Shown here in pieces: positions 10,722-19,422 of a stretch of 64,000 bases of DNA. Where the stretch lies: the NCBI RefSeq assembly GCF_020991085.1, contig NZ_CP087719.1, forward strand, positions 2,500,001 through 2,564,000, in the 5' to 3' direction. Each line of letters begins with the position of its first letter. The first letter of the stretch is position 1. Both the position numbers and the translations under genes were made by a program. Source of the DNA: Roseomonas sp. OT10. GTDB lineage: Bacteria; Pseudomonadota; Alphaproteobacteria; Acetobacterales; Acetobacteraceae. The notes beneath the pieces were generated by a model. The model did no database searches and was not told where the DNA came from. It saw only the letters and a list, made by a program, of their open reading frames with translations.

Positions 10722-11630
10722 ATGTCGCACGTCCTGACCCTGGTCGCAGCCCCCGGCGGGCTGGACCGCTCCCACCTCGCCACCGCCGCCGACGCCCTGC
10801 GCGCCCTGGGCGGCGAACCCGGCCGACCGGACTGGCTGGCCGAGGCCACCGCGGCGGACCTGCCCTTCACGGGGATCGCCCTGGACCAGGCCGCCGCCGC
10901 CGCGCGCCAGGCCCTGGACGCCGCCCGATCGGGGGGAGCGGGGCTGGACGCCATCGCCCAGCCCGCCGAGGGCCGGCGCAAGCGCCTCCTCATCGCGGAC
11001 ATGGACAGCACCATCGTCACCAGCGAGACGCTGGACGAACTGGCCGCCTATGCCGGGCTGAAGGAGCAGGTCGCCGAGATCACCCGCCGCTCCATGAACG
11101 GCGAGCTCGACTTCGCCGCCGCGCTGCGCGAGCGGGTGGCGATGCTGAAGGGCCTGTCGCTGGAGGCGCTGGCGGCCACCTGGGCGGAGGTGCGGCTCAC
11201 CCCCGGCGCGGCGCCGCTGGTCCGCACCATGGTCGCGAACGGCGCGCACTGCGCCCTGGCCTCGGGCGGCTTCACCTACTTCACCGGCCGCGTGGCGGAC
11301 CTCTGCGGCTTCACCTCGCACCACGCCAACGTGCTGCTCGACGACGGCACGGCCCTGACCGGCACGGTGGCGGAGCCGGTCTTCGACCGCGACGCCAAGC
11401 TCGCCACGCTCAAGCGCCTCGCCGCCGAACTGGGCCTGCCGCTGGAAGCAACGCTCGCCGTGGGCGATGGGGCGAACGACCTCGCGATGCTCGGCGCCGC
11501 CGGGCTGGGCGTGGCCTTCCGCGCCAAGCCGATCGTGGCCGCCGCCGCACGGGCGCGGGTGGACCATACCGACCTGACCACCCTGCTCTACGCCCAGGGC
11601 TACCGGGCAGCGGAGATCGTCCCGGGCTGA
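10722..11630 (+). CDS. serB: Phosphoserine phosphatase
   Basis: 302 residues from ATG 10722. It removes phosphate from L-phosphoserine in the last step of serine synthesis. HAD motif I is IADMDSTIVTSETLDELA near residue 88 with the two catalytic aspartates. The cap region is ITRRSMNGELDFAAALRERV. Motif II follows as ALASGGFTYF, with Lys in TLKRLAAEL. Motif III/IV is AVGDGANDLAMLGAAGLGVAFRAKP. The N-terminal 80 residues are the ACT-like or variable region seen in SerB. The gene is divergent from miaA and convergent with the MAPEG gene 6 nt away. Confidence 0.95.
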   Translation: MSHVLTLVAAPGGLDRSHLATAADALRALGGEPGRPDWLAEATAADLPFTGIALDQAAAAARQALDAARSGGAGLDAIAQPAEGRRKRLLIADMDSTIVTSETLDELAAYAGLKEQVAEITRRSMNGELDFAAALRERVAMLKGLSLEALAATWAEVRLTPGAAPLVRTMVANGAHCALASGGFTYFTGRVADLCGFTSHHANVLLDDGTALTGTVAEPVFDRDAKLATLKRLAAELGLPLEATLAVGDGANDLAMLGAAGLGVAFRAKPIVAAAARARVDHTDLTTLLYAQGYRAAEIVPG

Positions 11631-11636
11631 GCGGGT

Positions 11637-12032
11637 TCAGCCCAGCGCCGCGAACAGCACCATCGCGATCCCGACGACCGAGGCACCCCAGACGAGGCTG
11701 CGCAGCCACGGCACCCCGGCCGCGTAGAGCGGCAGGTAGATCACCCGGGCCCAGAGATAGACCTGCGCCCCCAGCGCGGCCGCCCCGCCTGTCCGCCCGC
11801 CGAGCTGCGCCGCCAGCAGCACGGCGACGAAGAGGGGGAAGGTCTCGAGGAAGTTGGCCTGGGCGCGTTGCAGCCGTCCGGCGACGCCCGTGGGCGGCGG
11901 CTGCGGCGTGTCGCGCGAGCCGGCCGCCCAGGCGAGGTCGTTCCGCTGCATCCGGGTCGCGCCCGCGGCAAGGAGCAGGTGCAGCAGGCCCAGGGCCGCG
12001 GCCCAGACCAGGCAGCGCAGTTCCGTGGTCAT
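11637..12032 (-). CDS. MAPEG family membrane protein
   Basis: 131 residues starting at ATG 12032. Four hydrophobic helices are visible: CLVWAAALGLLHLLLAAG, the helix with FPLFVAVLLAAQLGG, ARVIYLPLYAAG and the C-terminal VWGASVVGIAMVLFAAL. The QRAQANFLETFPLFVAV stretch after helix 1 and the YLWARVIYLPLYAAGVPWLR segment are typical of bacterial MAPEG (YecN/eicosanoid-glutathione metabolism) proteins. Bacterial members are integral membrane proteins of mostly unknown substrate. A start at 12074 in frame would add 14 hydrophilic residues and seems less likely. Confidence 0.85.
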   Translation of the reverse strand: MTTELRCLVWAAALGLLHLLLAAGATRMQRNDLAWAAGSRDTPQPPPTGVAGRLQRAQANFLETFPLFVAVLLAAQLGGRTGGAAALGAQVYLWARVIYLPLYAAGVPWLRSLVWGASVVGIAMVLFAALG

Positions 12033-12100
12033 GGCGGCGATTCCCCGGCCGTGGCCCGCGGACGATGCCGGCACGCACCGGAACGGCGCAAGCCGCGGTT

Positions 12101-13801
12101 TCAGCCGGCGGCGGCGTCGGCGAGATGGGGTGGCTGCGAGTCCTCGGTCTCGGGCCGCCGGGCCATCACCACCTGGTTGCGGCCACCCTGCTTGGCGGCA
12201 TAGAGCGCCTCGTCCGCACGCTTGATGGCCGCGGCCACGCTGGTGGCATGCTGCGGCATGGCCGCGATGCCGATGGAGACGGTGACGCGCGGCAGGATGG
12301 TGTCCGTGCCCTCGTGCAGGCCGGAGACCCGCACGCGCAGCTCCTCCATCCGCTCCCGCGCGGCGGCCGGGTCGCAGTCGGGCAGGAGCAGCAGAATCTC
12401 CTCCCCGCCATAGCGGCAGGCGACGTCGCCCTTGCGCAGCGCGCCCTGGATCAGCGAGCCCAGCGCCCGCAGAACCGCATCCCCCACGGCATGGCCGTGG
12501 CGGTCGTTCACCTGCTTGAAGTGGTCCGCATCCACCATCACCACGGAGAGGGAGGCGCCGCGCCGTTCCGTGGAGCCGGCGTAGCGCTCGGATACTTCCT
12601 CCAGGAAGCGGCGGTTGTAGAGCCCCGTCAAAGGGTCCCGCAGCGCCTGGCCGCGCAGCTTCTCGCGCAGCGACAGGTTAGCCAGCGCCATCGAGACCCC
12701 GTCCGCCAGCGCCACGGCCAGGTCGCGGTTCGGCCTCGGCCCAGGGGTCCCGGCGACGGCGCAGCCGAACTGCATGACACCGTACACCTCGCCGCGCGCG
12801 CTCATCGGCACGTCCAGCCCGGGCAGGCCGTTGGCGACGTGGTCGCAGGGCACGCCCAGCCCGGGACCATAGAGGTGCGGCCGGCCACGCTTCAGGGCCC
12901 AGCAGTCCTGGGGCGAGAAATGGTCCGGCCCGGCGAGCGTCGTCCCCTCCGGCCAGACCGCCGCCACGTCCAGCCGGTCCCGGCTGTTGTTGAAGACGTA
13001 GAGCGCGCCCGGGACCCCCGGCAGAACCTCCGGCGCGGTGTGCAGCACCACGCGGCGCAGGTCCTCCTCGTTCTGGCAGGCCTGGAGCATGTCGCTCATG
13101 CGCAGCAGGCCACCGACCTCGTCATTGCGCCGCGCGAGCTCCTCCCGGGCCGCCATCGCCGACCGGGCCCGGCGGCTGACCTGCAGCCCGGCGAAGCCCA
13201 GCGCCCCCAGCGTGACCAGCGCGCTGGCCACGACGAGCCACAGCACCCAGGCCTGGATCTCGGCCAGCGAGTCGTCGACGGCGTCCGCCTCCGCCTCGCG
13301 CAGGGCGAGATAGCCCAGCATGGCCTGCCGGACGGCCTCCGCCGCCTGCTGCGGCGCGCCGCTGCGCCCCTCCGCCAGCACGCTCTCCCGGTCGCCTTCC
13401 TGCAACCGGGCCAGGACGTCACGACGCACCGCGACGATGCGGAGCAGGCTGCCCATGATCGGCTGCGACTGCGTCCGCGCGCGCTCCGCATCGACGCGGG
13501 CGGCGATGCGCCGCGCCTCGGGGTTCTCCAGCACCGCGGCCGCCTGGTCGAAGCGGGTCAGGTAGGGCGCGCTGCCGAAGAGGAGGTAGCCGCGGAGCGC
13601 GCTCTCGCTCTCCAGCAGGGCGGCGCGCAGGTTGCGCACGTCGAGCATGTCCTGGCGCAGGCGTGCCGCCTGGAGCTGCAGGGCGACCGTTTCCCGGTGC
13701 CCCTGAAGGGAGGCGCCGGTACTCAGCAGCACCGCCAGCGCCACCGCGACGATGAGCCAGCGCGCCGTACTGGCTTCCGAGAAGAATTGCCGGACCTTCA
13801 T
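12101..13801 (-). CDS. Membrane diguanylate cyclase with CHASE3, GAF and GGDEF domains
   Basis: 566 residues from ATG 13801. A first transmembrane helix (about 13-31) and a second near 185-205 enclose a CHASE3-like helical periplasmic sensor (LRQDMLDVRNLRAALLESES, then ALRGYLLFG). A GAF-like domain follows (about 225-385), then the GGDEF domain (about 390-555). The active site is RYGGEEILLLLPDCD, a GGEEI variant fully compatible with cyclase activity. The RKGD motif five residues before it is an intact product-inhibition I-site. It likely makes cyclic di-GMP in response to an envelope signal and is feedback inhibited. Divergent from proA with 75 nt between. Confidence 0.93.
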   Translation of the reverse strand: MKVRQFFSEASTARWLIVAVALAVLLSTGASLQGHRETVALQLQAARLRQDMLDVRNLRAALLESESALRGYLLFGSAPYLTRFDQAAAVLENPEARRIAARVDAERARTQSQPIMGSLLRIVAVRRDVLARLQEGDRESVLAEGRSGAPQQAAEAVRQAMLGYLALREAEADAVDDSLAEIQAWVLWLVVASALVTLGALGFAGLQVSRRARSAMAAREELARRNDEVGGLLRMSDMLQACQNEEDLRRVVLHTAPEVLPGVPGALYVFNNSRDRLDVAAVWPEGTTLAGPDHFSPQDCWALKRGRPHLYGPGLGVPCDHVANGLPGLDVPMSARGEVYGVMQFGCAVAGTPGPRPNRDLAVALADGVSMALANLSLREKLRGQALRDPLTGLYNRRFLEEVSERYAGSTERRGASLSVVMVDADHFKQVNDRHGHAVGDAVLRALGSLIQGALRKGDVACRYGGEEILLLLPDCDPAAARERMEELRVRVSGLHEGTDTILPRVTVSIGIAAMPQHATSVAAAIKRADEALYAAKQGGRNQVVMARRPETEDSQPPHLADAAAG

Positions 13802-13876
13802 GCACGCACAGGTAGCAAATCTGCCTGGCACGAGCCATCTTTCACTGGCCCCGTGCCGGCGCTACCTGATGTCGCC

Positions 13877-15142
13877 ATGAACGTCATCGCCGACACCGCC
13901 GCCACCTCCCTGGACCGGGCCGCGCGGGCCGCCCGCGCCGCCGCCCGGACGCTGGCGCGGGTCCCGGGGCCGCAGCGCGACCGGGCGCTGCTGGCCGCGG
14001 CCGCGGCCCTGCGGGAGCGGAGCGCGGCGGTGCTGGCCGCCAATGCCGCCGACCTGGAGGCAGCGAGCGGGCTGACCGAGGCCTTCCGCGACCGGCTGGT
14101 GCTGACCCCCGCCCGGGTGGAGGCGATGGCGCGCGGGCTGGAGGAGATCGCCGCCCTGCCCGACCCGGTCGGCCGGGTGCTGTCGGAATGGACCCGGCCC
14201 AACGGGCTGGTGATCCGCCGCGTCGCCCAGCCCATGGGGGTGATCGGCATGATCTATGAGAGCCGCCCCAATGTCGGGGCGGACGCCGCCGGCATCTGCC
14301 TGAAGGCCGGTTCGGCGGTGATCCTGCGCGGCGGCAAGGAGAGCCTGCACAGCGCGCGGGCCATCCACGCCTGCCTGCTCGACGGGCTGCGCGCCGCCGG
14401 GCTGCCGGGGGCGGCGGTGCAGATCCCCCCCGATGCGGACCGCGCCTATGTCGGCGCCATGCTGCGCGCCTCCGGGCTGATCGACCTGATCATCCCGCGC
14501 GGCGGCAAGGGGCTGGTGACGCGGGTGCTGGAGGAGGCGCGGGTGCCCGTCCTCGCCCATGCCGAGGGGCTCTGCCACACCTACGTCCATGCCGCCGCCG
14601 ACCCGGCCATGGCGCGCACCATCCTGGCCAATGCCAAGATGCGCCGCACGGGCATCTGCGGCGCGACGGAAACGCTGTTGATCGACGCCGCCATCGCGCC
14701 GTCGCTGCTGCCGCTGCTCGTCGCCGACCTGCGCGCGCTGGGCTGCGACTTCCGCGCCGATGCGCGCGCGCAGGCGATCGTGGCCGACCTGCCTGCCGCC
14801 ACGGAGGCCGACTTCTCGACCGAATGGCTCGCCCCGGTGCTGAACGTCGCCGTGGTCGACGGGGTGGAATCGGCGCTCGCCCACATCGCCCGGCACGGCT
14901 CCGAGCATACGGAGGCGATCGTGACGGCCGACGAATCGGCGGCGCGGGAATTCCTCGACGGCATCGGCTCGGCGGTGGGGATGTGGAACGCCTCCACCCA
15001 GTTCTGCGACGGCGGCGAGTTCGGCTTCGGGGCGGAGATCGGCATCGCCACCGGCCGGCTGCACGCGCGCGGCCCGGTGGGCGTGGAACAGCTCTGCACC
15101 TACCGCTACCATGTGATCGGCACCGGCCAGACCCGCCCCTGA
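13877..15142 (+). CDS. proA: Gamma-glutamyl phosphate reductase
   Basis: 421 residues from ATG 13877. It reduces gamma-glutamyl phosphate to glutamate semialdehyde with NADPH in proline synthesis. Recognisable are QPMGVIGMIYESRPNVGADA near residue 117, LRGGKESLHSARAI, LIIPRGGKGLVTRVLEEA, the catalytic Cys in MRRTGICGATETLLID, and the C-terminal STQFCDGGEFGFGAEIGI. ProA-nadD-rsfS-rlmH is a common alphaproteobacterial order and is kept here, apart from the inserted hydratase-like gene. No proB is adjacent. Confidence 0.96.
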   Translation: MNVIADTAATSLDRAARAARAAARTLARVPGPQRDRALLAAAAALRERSAAVLAANAADLEAASGLTEAFRDRLVLTPARVEAMARGLEEIAALPDPVGRVLSEWTRPNGLVIRRVAQPMGVIGMIYESRPNVGADAAGICLKAGSAVILRGGKESLHSARAIHACLLDGLRAAGLPGAAVQIPPDADRAYVGAMLRASGLIDLIIPRGGKGLVTRVLEEARVPVLAHAEGLCHTYVHAAADPAMARTILANAKMRRTGICGATETLLIDAAIAPSLLPLLVADLRALGCDFRADARAQAIVADLPAATEADFSTEWLAPVLNVAVVDGVESALAHIARHGSEHTEAIVTADESAAREFLDGIGSAVGMWNASTQFCDGGEFGFGAEIGIATGRLHARGPVGVEQLCTYRYHVIGTGQTRP

Positions 15143-15208
15143 AGGGCGGGCGTGACGCGCGGGCCCCCGCGCGCATCGGGCGCGACGGGATTGGGAGAGA
15201 ACCATCCG

Positions 15209-16084
15209 ATGCGTCGCCGCCTGCTCGCCGCCACCCTGGCCGTCCCGCTCGTCCTCGCCGGGGCGGCCGCCGCCGGCGCCGCCTGTCCCGACGACGCGGC
15301 GATGCAGGCCCTCTCCCGCTCGCTGCTCGCCAGCCAGCCGGTGCAGCCGGTGCTGCCGCCGGGATCGAGCCTCGCGGACGGGCTCTGCGCCCAGGGGAAG
15401 CTGGTGCCGCTGATGAGCCCGACGCTCGGGCGCGTCGTCGGCTGGAAGGTCGGGCTGACCAACGACGCCGCGCAACGCCGCTTCGGCGTGCCGCACCCGG
15501 TCGCCGCGCCGATCTACGAATCCACGGTCGGCACCCGCTCCGGCGGCACGGTCGCCATGCCCTATGCCGCCGTGCCGACGGTGGAGGCCGATCTGGTGGT
15601 GCGCGTGCGCGACGCGGGCATCGCCGCGGCCGGCAAGGACCGGGTGGCGATCCTGCGCCACCTCGACCAGGTGATCCCCTTCATCGAGATGCCCGACCTC
15701 GCCCTGGCCGACATGAGCAAGATGGACGGGCCGAACCTGCTCGCGATCGGCGTCGGCGCGCGGCTGGGCGTGGTGGGCACACCCTTCGAGCCGCCGGCCA
15801 CCGAGGAGTTCGCCGCGCGGCTGGGCAGCATGACGGTGCGCATCGCCGACGACACGAAGGAGCTGTCCTCCGCCGCCGGCACGGCGCTGCTGGGCCACCC
15901 GCTCGACGTCATCCCCTGGCTGGTGCAGGACCTCGCCGCGCGCGGCACGGCGCTGAAGCCCGGGGACCTGATCTCGCTCGGCGGCTTCTCCCCCGCCCTG
16001 CCGGCCCAGGCGGGGCGCACCTACACCGTGACCTACACGGGCTTGCTGGACGCGCCGATCCCCGTCAGCGTCACCCTGCGCTGA
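15209..16084 (+). CDS. Exported 2-keto-4-pentenoate hydratase-like protein (FAH superfamily)
   Basis: 291 residues from ATG 15209, with GGGAGAG about 10 nt upstream. MRRRLLAATLAVPLVLAGAA with a following AGAACP is a clear Sec signal peptide. The mature part looks like the MhpD/hydratase branch of the fumarylacetoacetase fold: VVGWKVGLTNDAAQRRFGV, PIYESTV, the metal-site VEADLVVRVRDAG, PFIEMPDLALADMSKMDG and the C-terminal LKPGDLISLGGFSPALPAQAG. The family is normally cytoplasmic and cleaves or hydrates ring-fission products, so an exported member is unusual. It sits between proA and nadD. Enzymatic activity is not established from sequence. Confidence 0.8.
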   Translation: MRRRLLAATLAVPLVLAGAAAAGAACPDDAAMQALSRSLLASQPVQPVLPPGSSLADGLCAQGKLVPLMSPTLGRVVGWKVGLTNDAAQRRFGVPHPVAAPIYESTVGTRSGGTVAMPYAAVPTVEADLVVRVRDAGIAAAGKDRVAILRHLDQVIPFIEMPDLALADMSKMDGPNLLAIGVGARLGVVGTPFEPPATEEFAARLGSMTVRIADDTKELSSAAGTALLGHPLDVIPWLVQDLAARGTALKPGDLISLGGFSPALPAQAGRTYTVTYTGLLDAPIPVSVTLR

Positions 16085-16146
16085 CCACGGCGCACCGGGA
16101 CCAGGACGCCACGCGCTTGTTCATCGAAAGGGGGCTGGCCAGCCCC

Positions 16147-16872
16147 ATGCCGCCGCCCGCCTCCCTCGGCCAGGACCTCGTCCGGATCGTCGCCACGCGG
16201 AAGGTGCGGCCGCCGCTGGCCGCCCCCGGGCCGCGCGGCGACGGCCGGCGGGCGCGGATCGGGCTGCTCGGCGGCTCCTTCAACCCCGCCCATCCCGGCC
16301 ATGCCCATGTCGCGCAGCAGGCGCTGCGCGCGCTGCGGCTGGACGCCGTCTGGCTGCTGGTCTCGCCGGGCAACCCGCTCAAGCCGGCGCGCGGCATGGC
16401 CCCCTTCCGCCAGCGCCTGGCCTGGGCCGAGGGCATCGCGGACGGGCGCCAGGTGGTGGCGACGGGGATCGAGGCGGCGCTGGGCTACCGCCGCACGGAG
16501 CGCACCCTGGCCCGGCTGCGCAAGCTGTTCCCCCGGGTGCGCTTCGTCTTCCTGATCGGGGCGGACAATTTGTGGCAGCTGCCGCGCTGGGGCGGCTGGC
16601 AGCGGCTGGCGCGGCATACCCCGCTCGCCGTGCTGCCCCGCCCGGACTGGACCCGGAGGGCGCTGCGCGGCCAGGCGGCCTCGGCGCTGCGGCGGCACCG
16701 GCGGCGGCCGGGGGCGCTTCTGGCCGGCGCCCCGACCGCCGGCACCGTGCTGCGGCAGCCCACCCCGCAGGCCGGCTGGACCCTGATCCCCGCCTGGGAG
16801 CATCCGGCCAGCGCCACCGCCCTGCGCGCCGCCGCGGCCCGGCGGGCGGAGGAACGGCGCCCCGGCCCCTGA
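16147..16872 (+). CDS. nadD: Nicotinate-nucleotide adenylyltransferase
   Basis: 241 residues from ATG 16147. It adenylylates nicotinate mononucleotide to deamido-NAD. The nucleotidyltransferase signature GLLGGSFNPAHPGHAHVAQQ is at about residue 39, WLLVSPGNPLKP follows, then RFVFLIGADNLWQLPRWGGW. The C-terminal ISSTxIR signature is degenerate: the HPASATALRAAAARR segment occupies its place. The N-terminal 35 residues before the motif are longer than in E. coli NadD, and the true start could be internal. Upstream of rsfS as in most bacteria. Confidence 0.92.
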   Translation: MPPPASLGQDLVRIVATRKVRPPLAAPGPRGDGRRARIGLLGGSFNPAHPGHAHVAQQALRALRLDAVWLLVSPGNPLKPARGMAPFRQRLAWAEGIADGRQVVATGIEAALGYRRTERTLARLRKLFPRVRFVFLIGADNLWQLPRWGGWQRLARHTPLAVLPRPDWTRRALRGQAASALRRHRRRPGALLAGAPTAGTVLRQPTPQAGWTLIPAWEHPASATALRAAAARRAEERRPGP

Positions 16873-17045
16873 CCCCCGGTCCCCTGACCCTCCGGGGCCC
16901 TGAACCCCAGGTTCCAGGCCCTGGTGACGGGACCCTGCCAAAGCGCATTTGAAGGCCGCGGACGGGGTGCAGCGGGCGGGCGATGTGTTAGAGCCCGAGC
17001 ACCGGCCGGACCGACCCCGACGGATCAGAGCAAGAGGAGGCGGAG
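16873..17045. other. nadD-rsfS spacer with repeated CCCTGA words
   Basis: The first 50 nt hold three close copies of the word CCCTGA(A/C)CC (16868-16908), a short microrepeat. The end (17031-17040) holds the sequence AAGAGGAGG, a strong ribosome-binding site discussed under rsfS. No RNA gene or promoter is evident. Confidence 0.4.
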
Positions 17046-17177
17046 ATCGCCCGCACGCCCAGGCAGACGGGGGACCAGCCCGCGCCGCGTACCGCCAGGA
17101 CCACCCGCAGCCCCGCGAAGCCCGCCGCCGGGGCGCCGTCGCCGCGCCAGCGCGCGGCCGCCGAGGCCGAGCCGGCG

Positions 17178-18008
17178 GTGAAGCCGGCGCGCGTCGCGAA
17201 GGCGCCCGCCGGCAAGGCCGCCACCCCGAAGGGCGCCGCGTCCAGGACCACGCCGAAGGCGACCGCCCCCAAGGCCGCTGCCCCGAAGACAGCCGGCGCG
17301 CGGACGGCGGCCGCCAGGGCGCCCGCGCCCAAGGCGGCCACGACGCGTGGCACCAAGGCGACGACGCCCCGGACCACGGCCAGCCGCGCCCGGGCGGCCG
17401 AGGAGGCTCCCGCCAAGCGCGCCACGCGCCCGGCCGCGGCCGCGCCGGCCGCGGAGGCGGCGGCGAAGCCGCGCCGCGCCGCCGCGAAGGCGCCCGCGGC
17501 CAAGGCCCCCGCCGCCTCCGAGGGCAGCCGCAAGCGCCAGGTCGCCGCCGGCCCCACGCCGCGCGCCCGCCGCGCCAAGCTGCCGCCGCCGCTGCTGGAG
17601 CGGATCGTCGCGGCCGCCGTCGCCTCGCTGGAGGATGACAAGGCGGAGGACGTGGTGGTGCTGGACGTCGCCACCCGCTCCTCCTTCGCCGACCGCATGG
17701 TGGTCGCCACCGGCCTCGCCGACCGCCAGATCCAGGCCATGGCGCAGCATCTGGAGGAGGCGCTGGAGAAGGAGGGCGTCCGCCGCATCCGCACCGAGGC
17801 CTCGCCCGACTGGGTGCTGCTCGATGCCGGGGACGTGGTGGTCCACCTGTTCAAGCCCGAGGCACGCTTCAACTACGCGCTGGAGCGCATGTGGGGCCCC
17901 GGCAGCCCCCCGGCCGAGGGAGCGCCCGAAAGCACCCCCGCCTCCGCCACCGAGGAGGCGGAGGAGATGGCCGAGGACGAGGCGGACGACGAGCTGTCGG
18001 AGGACTGA
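17178..18008 (+). CDS. rsfS: Ribosomal silencing factor RsfS with long Lys-Ala-Pro-rich N-terminus
   Basis: 276 residues if GTG 17178 is the start. Residues about 135-245 are the RsfS/Iojap domain: DDKAEDVVVLDVATRSSFAD, DRMVVATGLADRQIQAMAQH, then SPDWVLLDAGDVVVHLFKPE. RsfS binds L14 (uL14) and blocks subunit joining in starved cells. The preceding 130 residues are a low-complexity Ala/Lys/Pro/Thr domain like histone H1 tails, and an acidic tail (EEAEEMAEDEADDELSED) ends the protein. The family is normally 105-130 residues. The same composition continues in frame upstream to an ATC codon at 17046, which has AAGAGGAGG 5 nt before it; no ATG, GTG or TTG occurs between. The true start may therefore be 17046. 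Confidence 0.88.
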   Translation: MKPARVAKAPAGKAATPKGAASRTTPKATAPKAAAPKTAGARTAAARAPAPKAATTRGTKATTPRTTASRARAAEEAPAKRATRPAAAAPAAEAAAKPRRAAAKAPAAKAPAASEGSRKRQVAAGPTPRARRAKLPPPLLERIVAAAVASLEDDKAEDVVVLDVATRSSFADRMVVATGLADRQIQAMAQHLEEALEKEGVRRIRTEASPDWVLLDAGDVVVHLFKPEARFNYALERMWGPGSPPAEGAPESTPASATEEAEEMAEDEADDELSED

Positions 18009-18011
18009 GCC

Positions 18012-18482
18012 ACGGCCCGCGCCCCACTCCTCCTGGCGGTCGGGCGGGGGCGGCAGGGGCCGGAAGCGGCGCTCTTCGCCCACCACAATGCCCGGCTGCG
18101 CCCGCCCCTGACCTTGCGCGAGATCGCGGAGGGCACCGGCTCGCCCGCCGAGATCCGCCGGCGCGAGGGCGAGGCGATCCTCGCCGCCCTGCCGGCCGGG
18201 ACGCTGGCCGTCGCGCTCGACCTGGGCGGCGAGGCGCCGGACAGCGAGGGGCTGGCGGCGCTGACCGCCCGCTGGGAGGCGGCGGCGCGGCCGCTGGCCT
18301 TCCTGATCGGCGGCGCGGAGGGGCTCGACCCCGCCGTGCTGGCCCGGGCGGAGCACCGCCTGTCCCTCGGCCGCCTCACCTGGCCGCACCTGCTGGTGCG
18401 CGGGCTGCTGGCCGAGGCGCTGTTCCGGGCGCAGTGCATCCGCGCCAACCACCCCTACCACCGGGCCTGGCGCCCGGGCTGA
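18012..18482 (+). CDS. rlmH: 23S rRNA (pseudouridine1915-N3)-methyltransferase, apparent ACG start
   Basis: A SPOUT methyltransferase that methylates pseudouridine 1915 of 23S rRNA. Conserved parts are [16 protein letters not shown] at the N-terminus, [19 protein letters not shown] and the C-terminal RANHPYHR. Homology begins directly after the rsfS stop, in the same frame, but no ATG, GTG or TTG exists before TTG 18114, which would delete the first 34 residues, including the first strand. ACG at 18012 has GGAGG 8 nt upstream (17999-18003) and gives 156 residues, matching E. coli RlmH (155). I therefore annotate the ACG start. Readthrough from rsfS is an alternative. Confidence 0.82.
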   Translation, partial: TARAPLLLAVGRGRQGPEAALFAHHNARLRPPLTLREIAEGTGSPAEIRRREGEAILAALPAGTLAVALDLGGEAPDSEGLAALTARWEAAARPLAFLIGGAEGLDPAVLARAEHRLSLGRLTWPHLLVRGLLAEALFRAQCIRANHPYHRAWRPG

Positions 18483-18489
18483 CAGACCC

Positions 18490-19026
<537 letters not shown>

Positions 19027-19076
19027 CGCCACGGCCCCTTGCCCGCTCCCCGGGCCGGCGTGGCAGGCTGGGGGCC

Positions 19077-19406
19077 ACGTCCCTCCTGCTGCTCGCCGCG
19101 CTGGCCTGGATCGCCCTCCATCCCAGCGTCGCCGGCACGCGCCTGCGCGGCCTGATCGTGGCCCGCACCGGGGAGGCCGGCGTCCGGATCGGCGTCTCCC
19201 TTGCCTCCTTCCTCGGCATCGCGCTGCTGGCCCTCGCCTGGTGCCATGCGGGAACCGCGCTGCTCTGGGTCGCCCCGGCCTGGCTGCGCTGGGGGCTGGT
19301 GGCGTGGCGCGAGCCGGTCTGGCCGGCGCTGGTCGGGCTGCTGGCCCGGGCGGCGCTGCTGCACGCGCACCGCCCGATCTTCGGGGTCTCGCCCCTGCCC
19401 GGCTGA
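19077..19406 (+). CDS. Short NnrU-like membrane protein, start unclear
   Basis: About 109 residues in a frame with three hydrophobic stretches: LLLLAALAWIALHPS, SLASFLGIALLALAWC and VWPALVGLLARAALLHAH. The segment LHPSVAGTRLRGLIVARTGEAG matches the start of NnrU-family proteins, which are usually 180-230 residues, so this is short or truncated. No ATG, GTG or TTG lies before the hydrophobic start; ACG 19077 or CTG 19068 are possible. A GTG at 19060 in another frame would join the frame if the G run 19070-19074 had one more G. Function unknown. Confidence 0.45.
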   Translation, partial: TSLLLLAALAWIALHPSVAGTRLRGLIVARTGEAGVRIGVSLASFLGIALLALAWCHAGTALLWVAPAWLRWGLVAWREPVWPALVGLLARAALLHAHRPIFGVSPLPG

Positions 19407-19422
19407 CGGACGCGCCGCCGCC

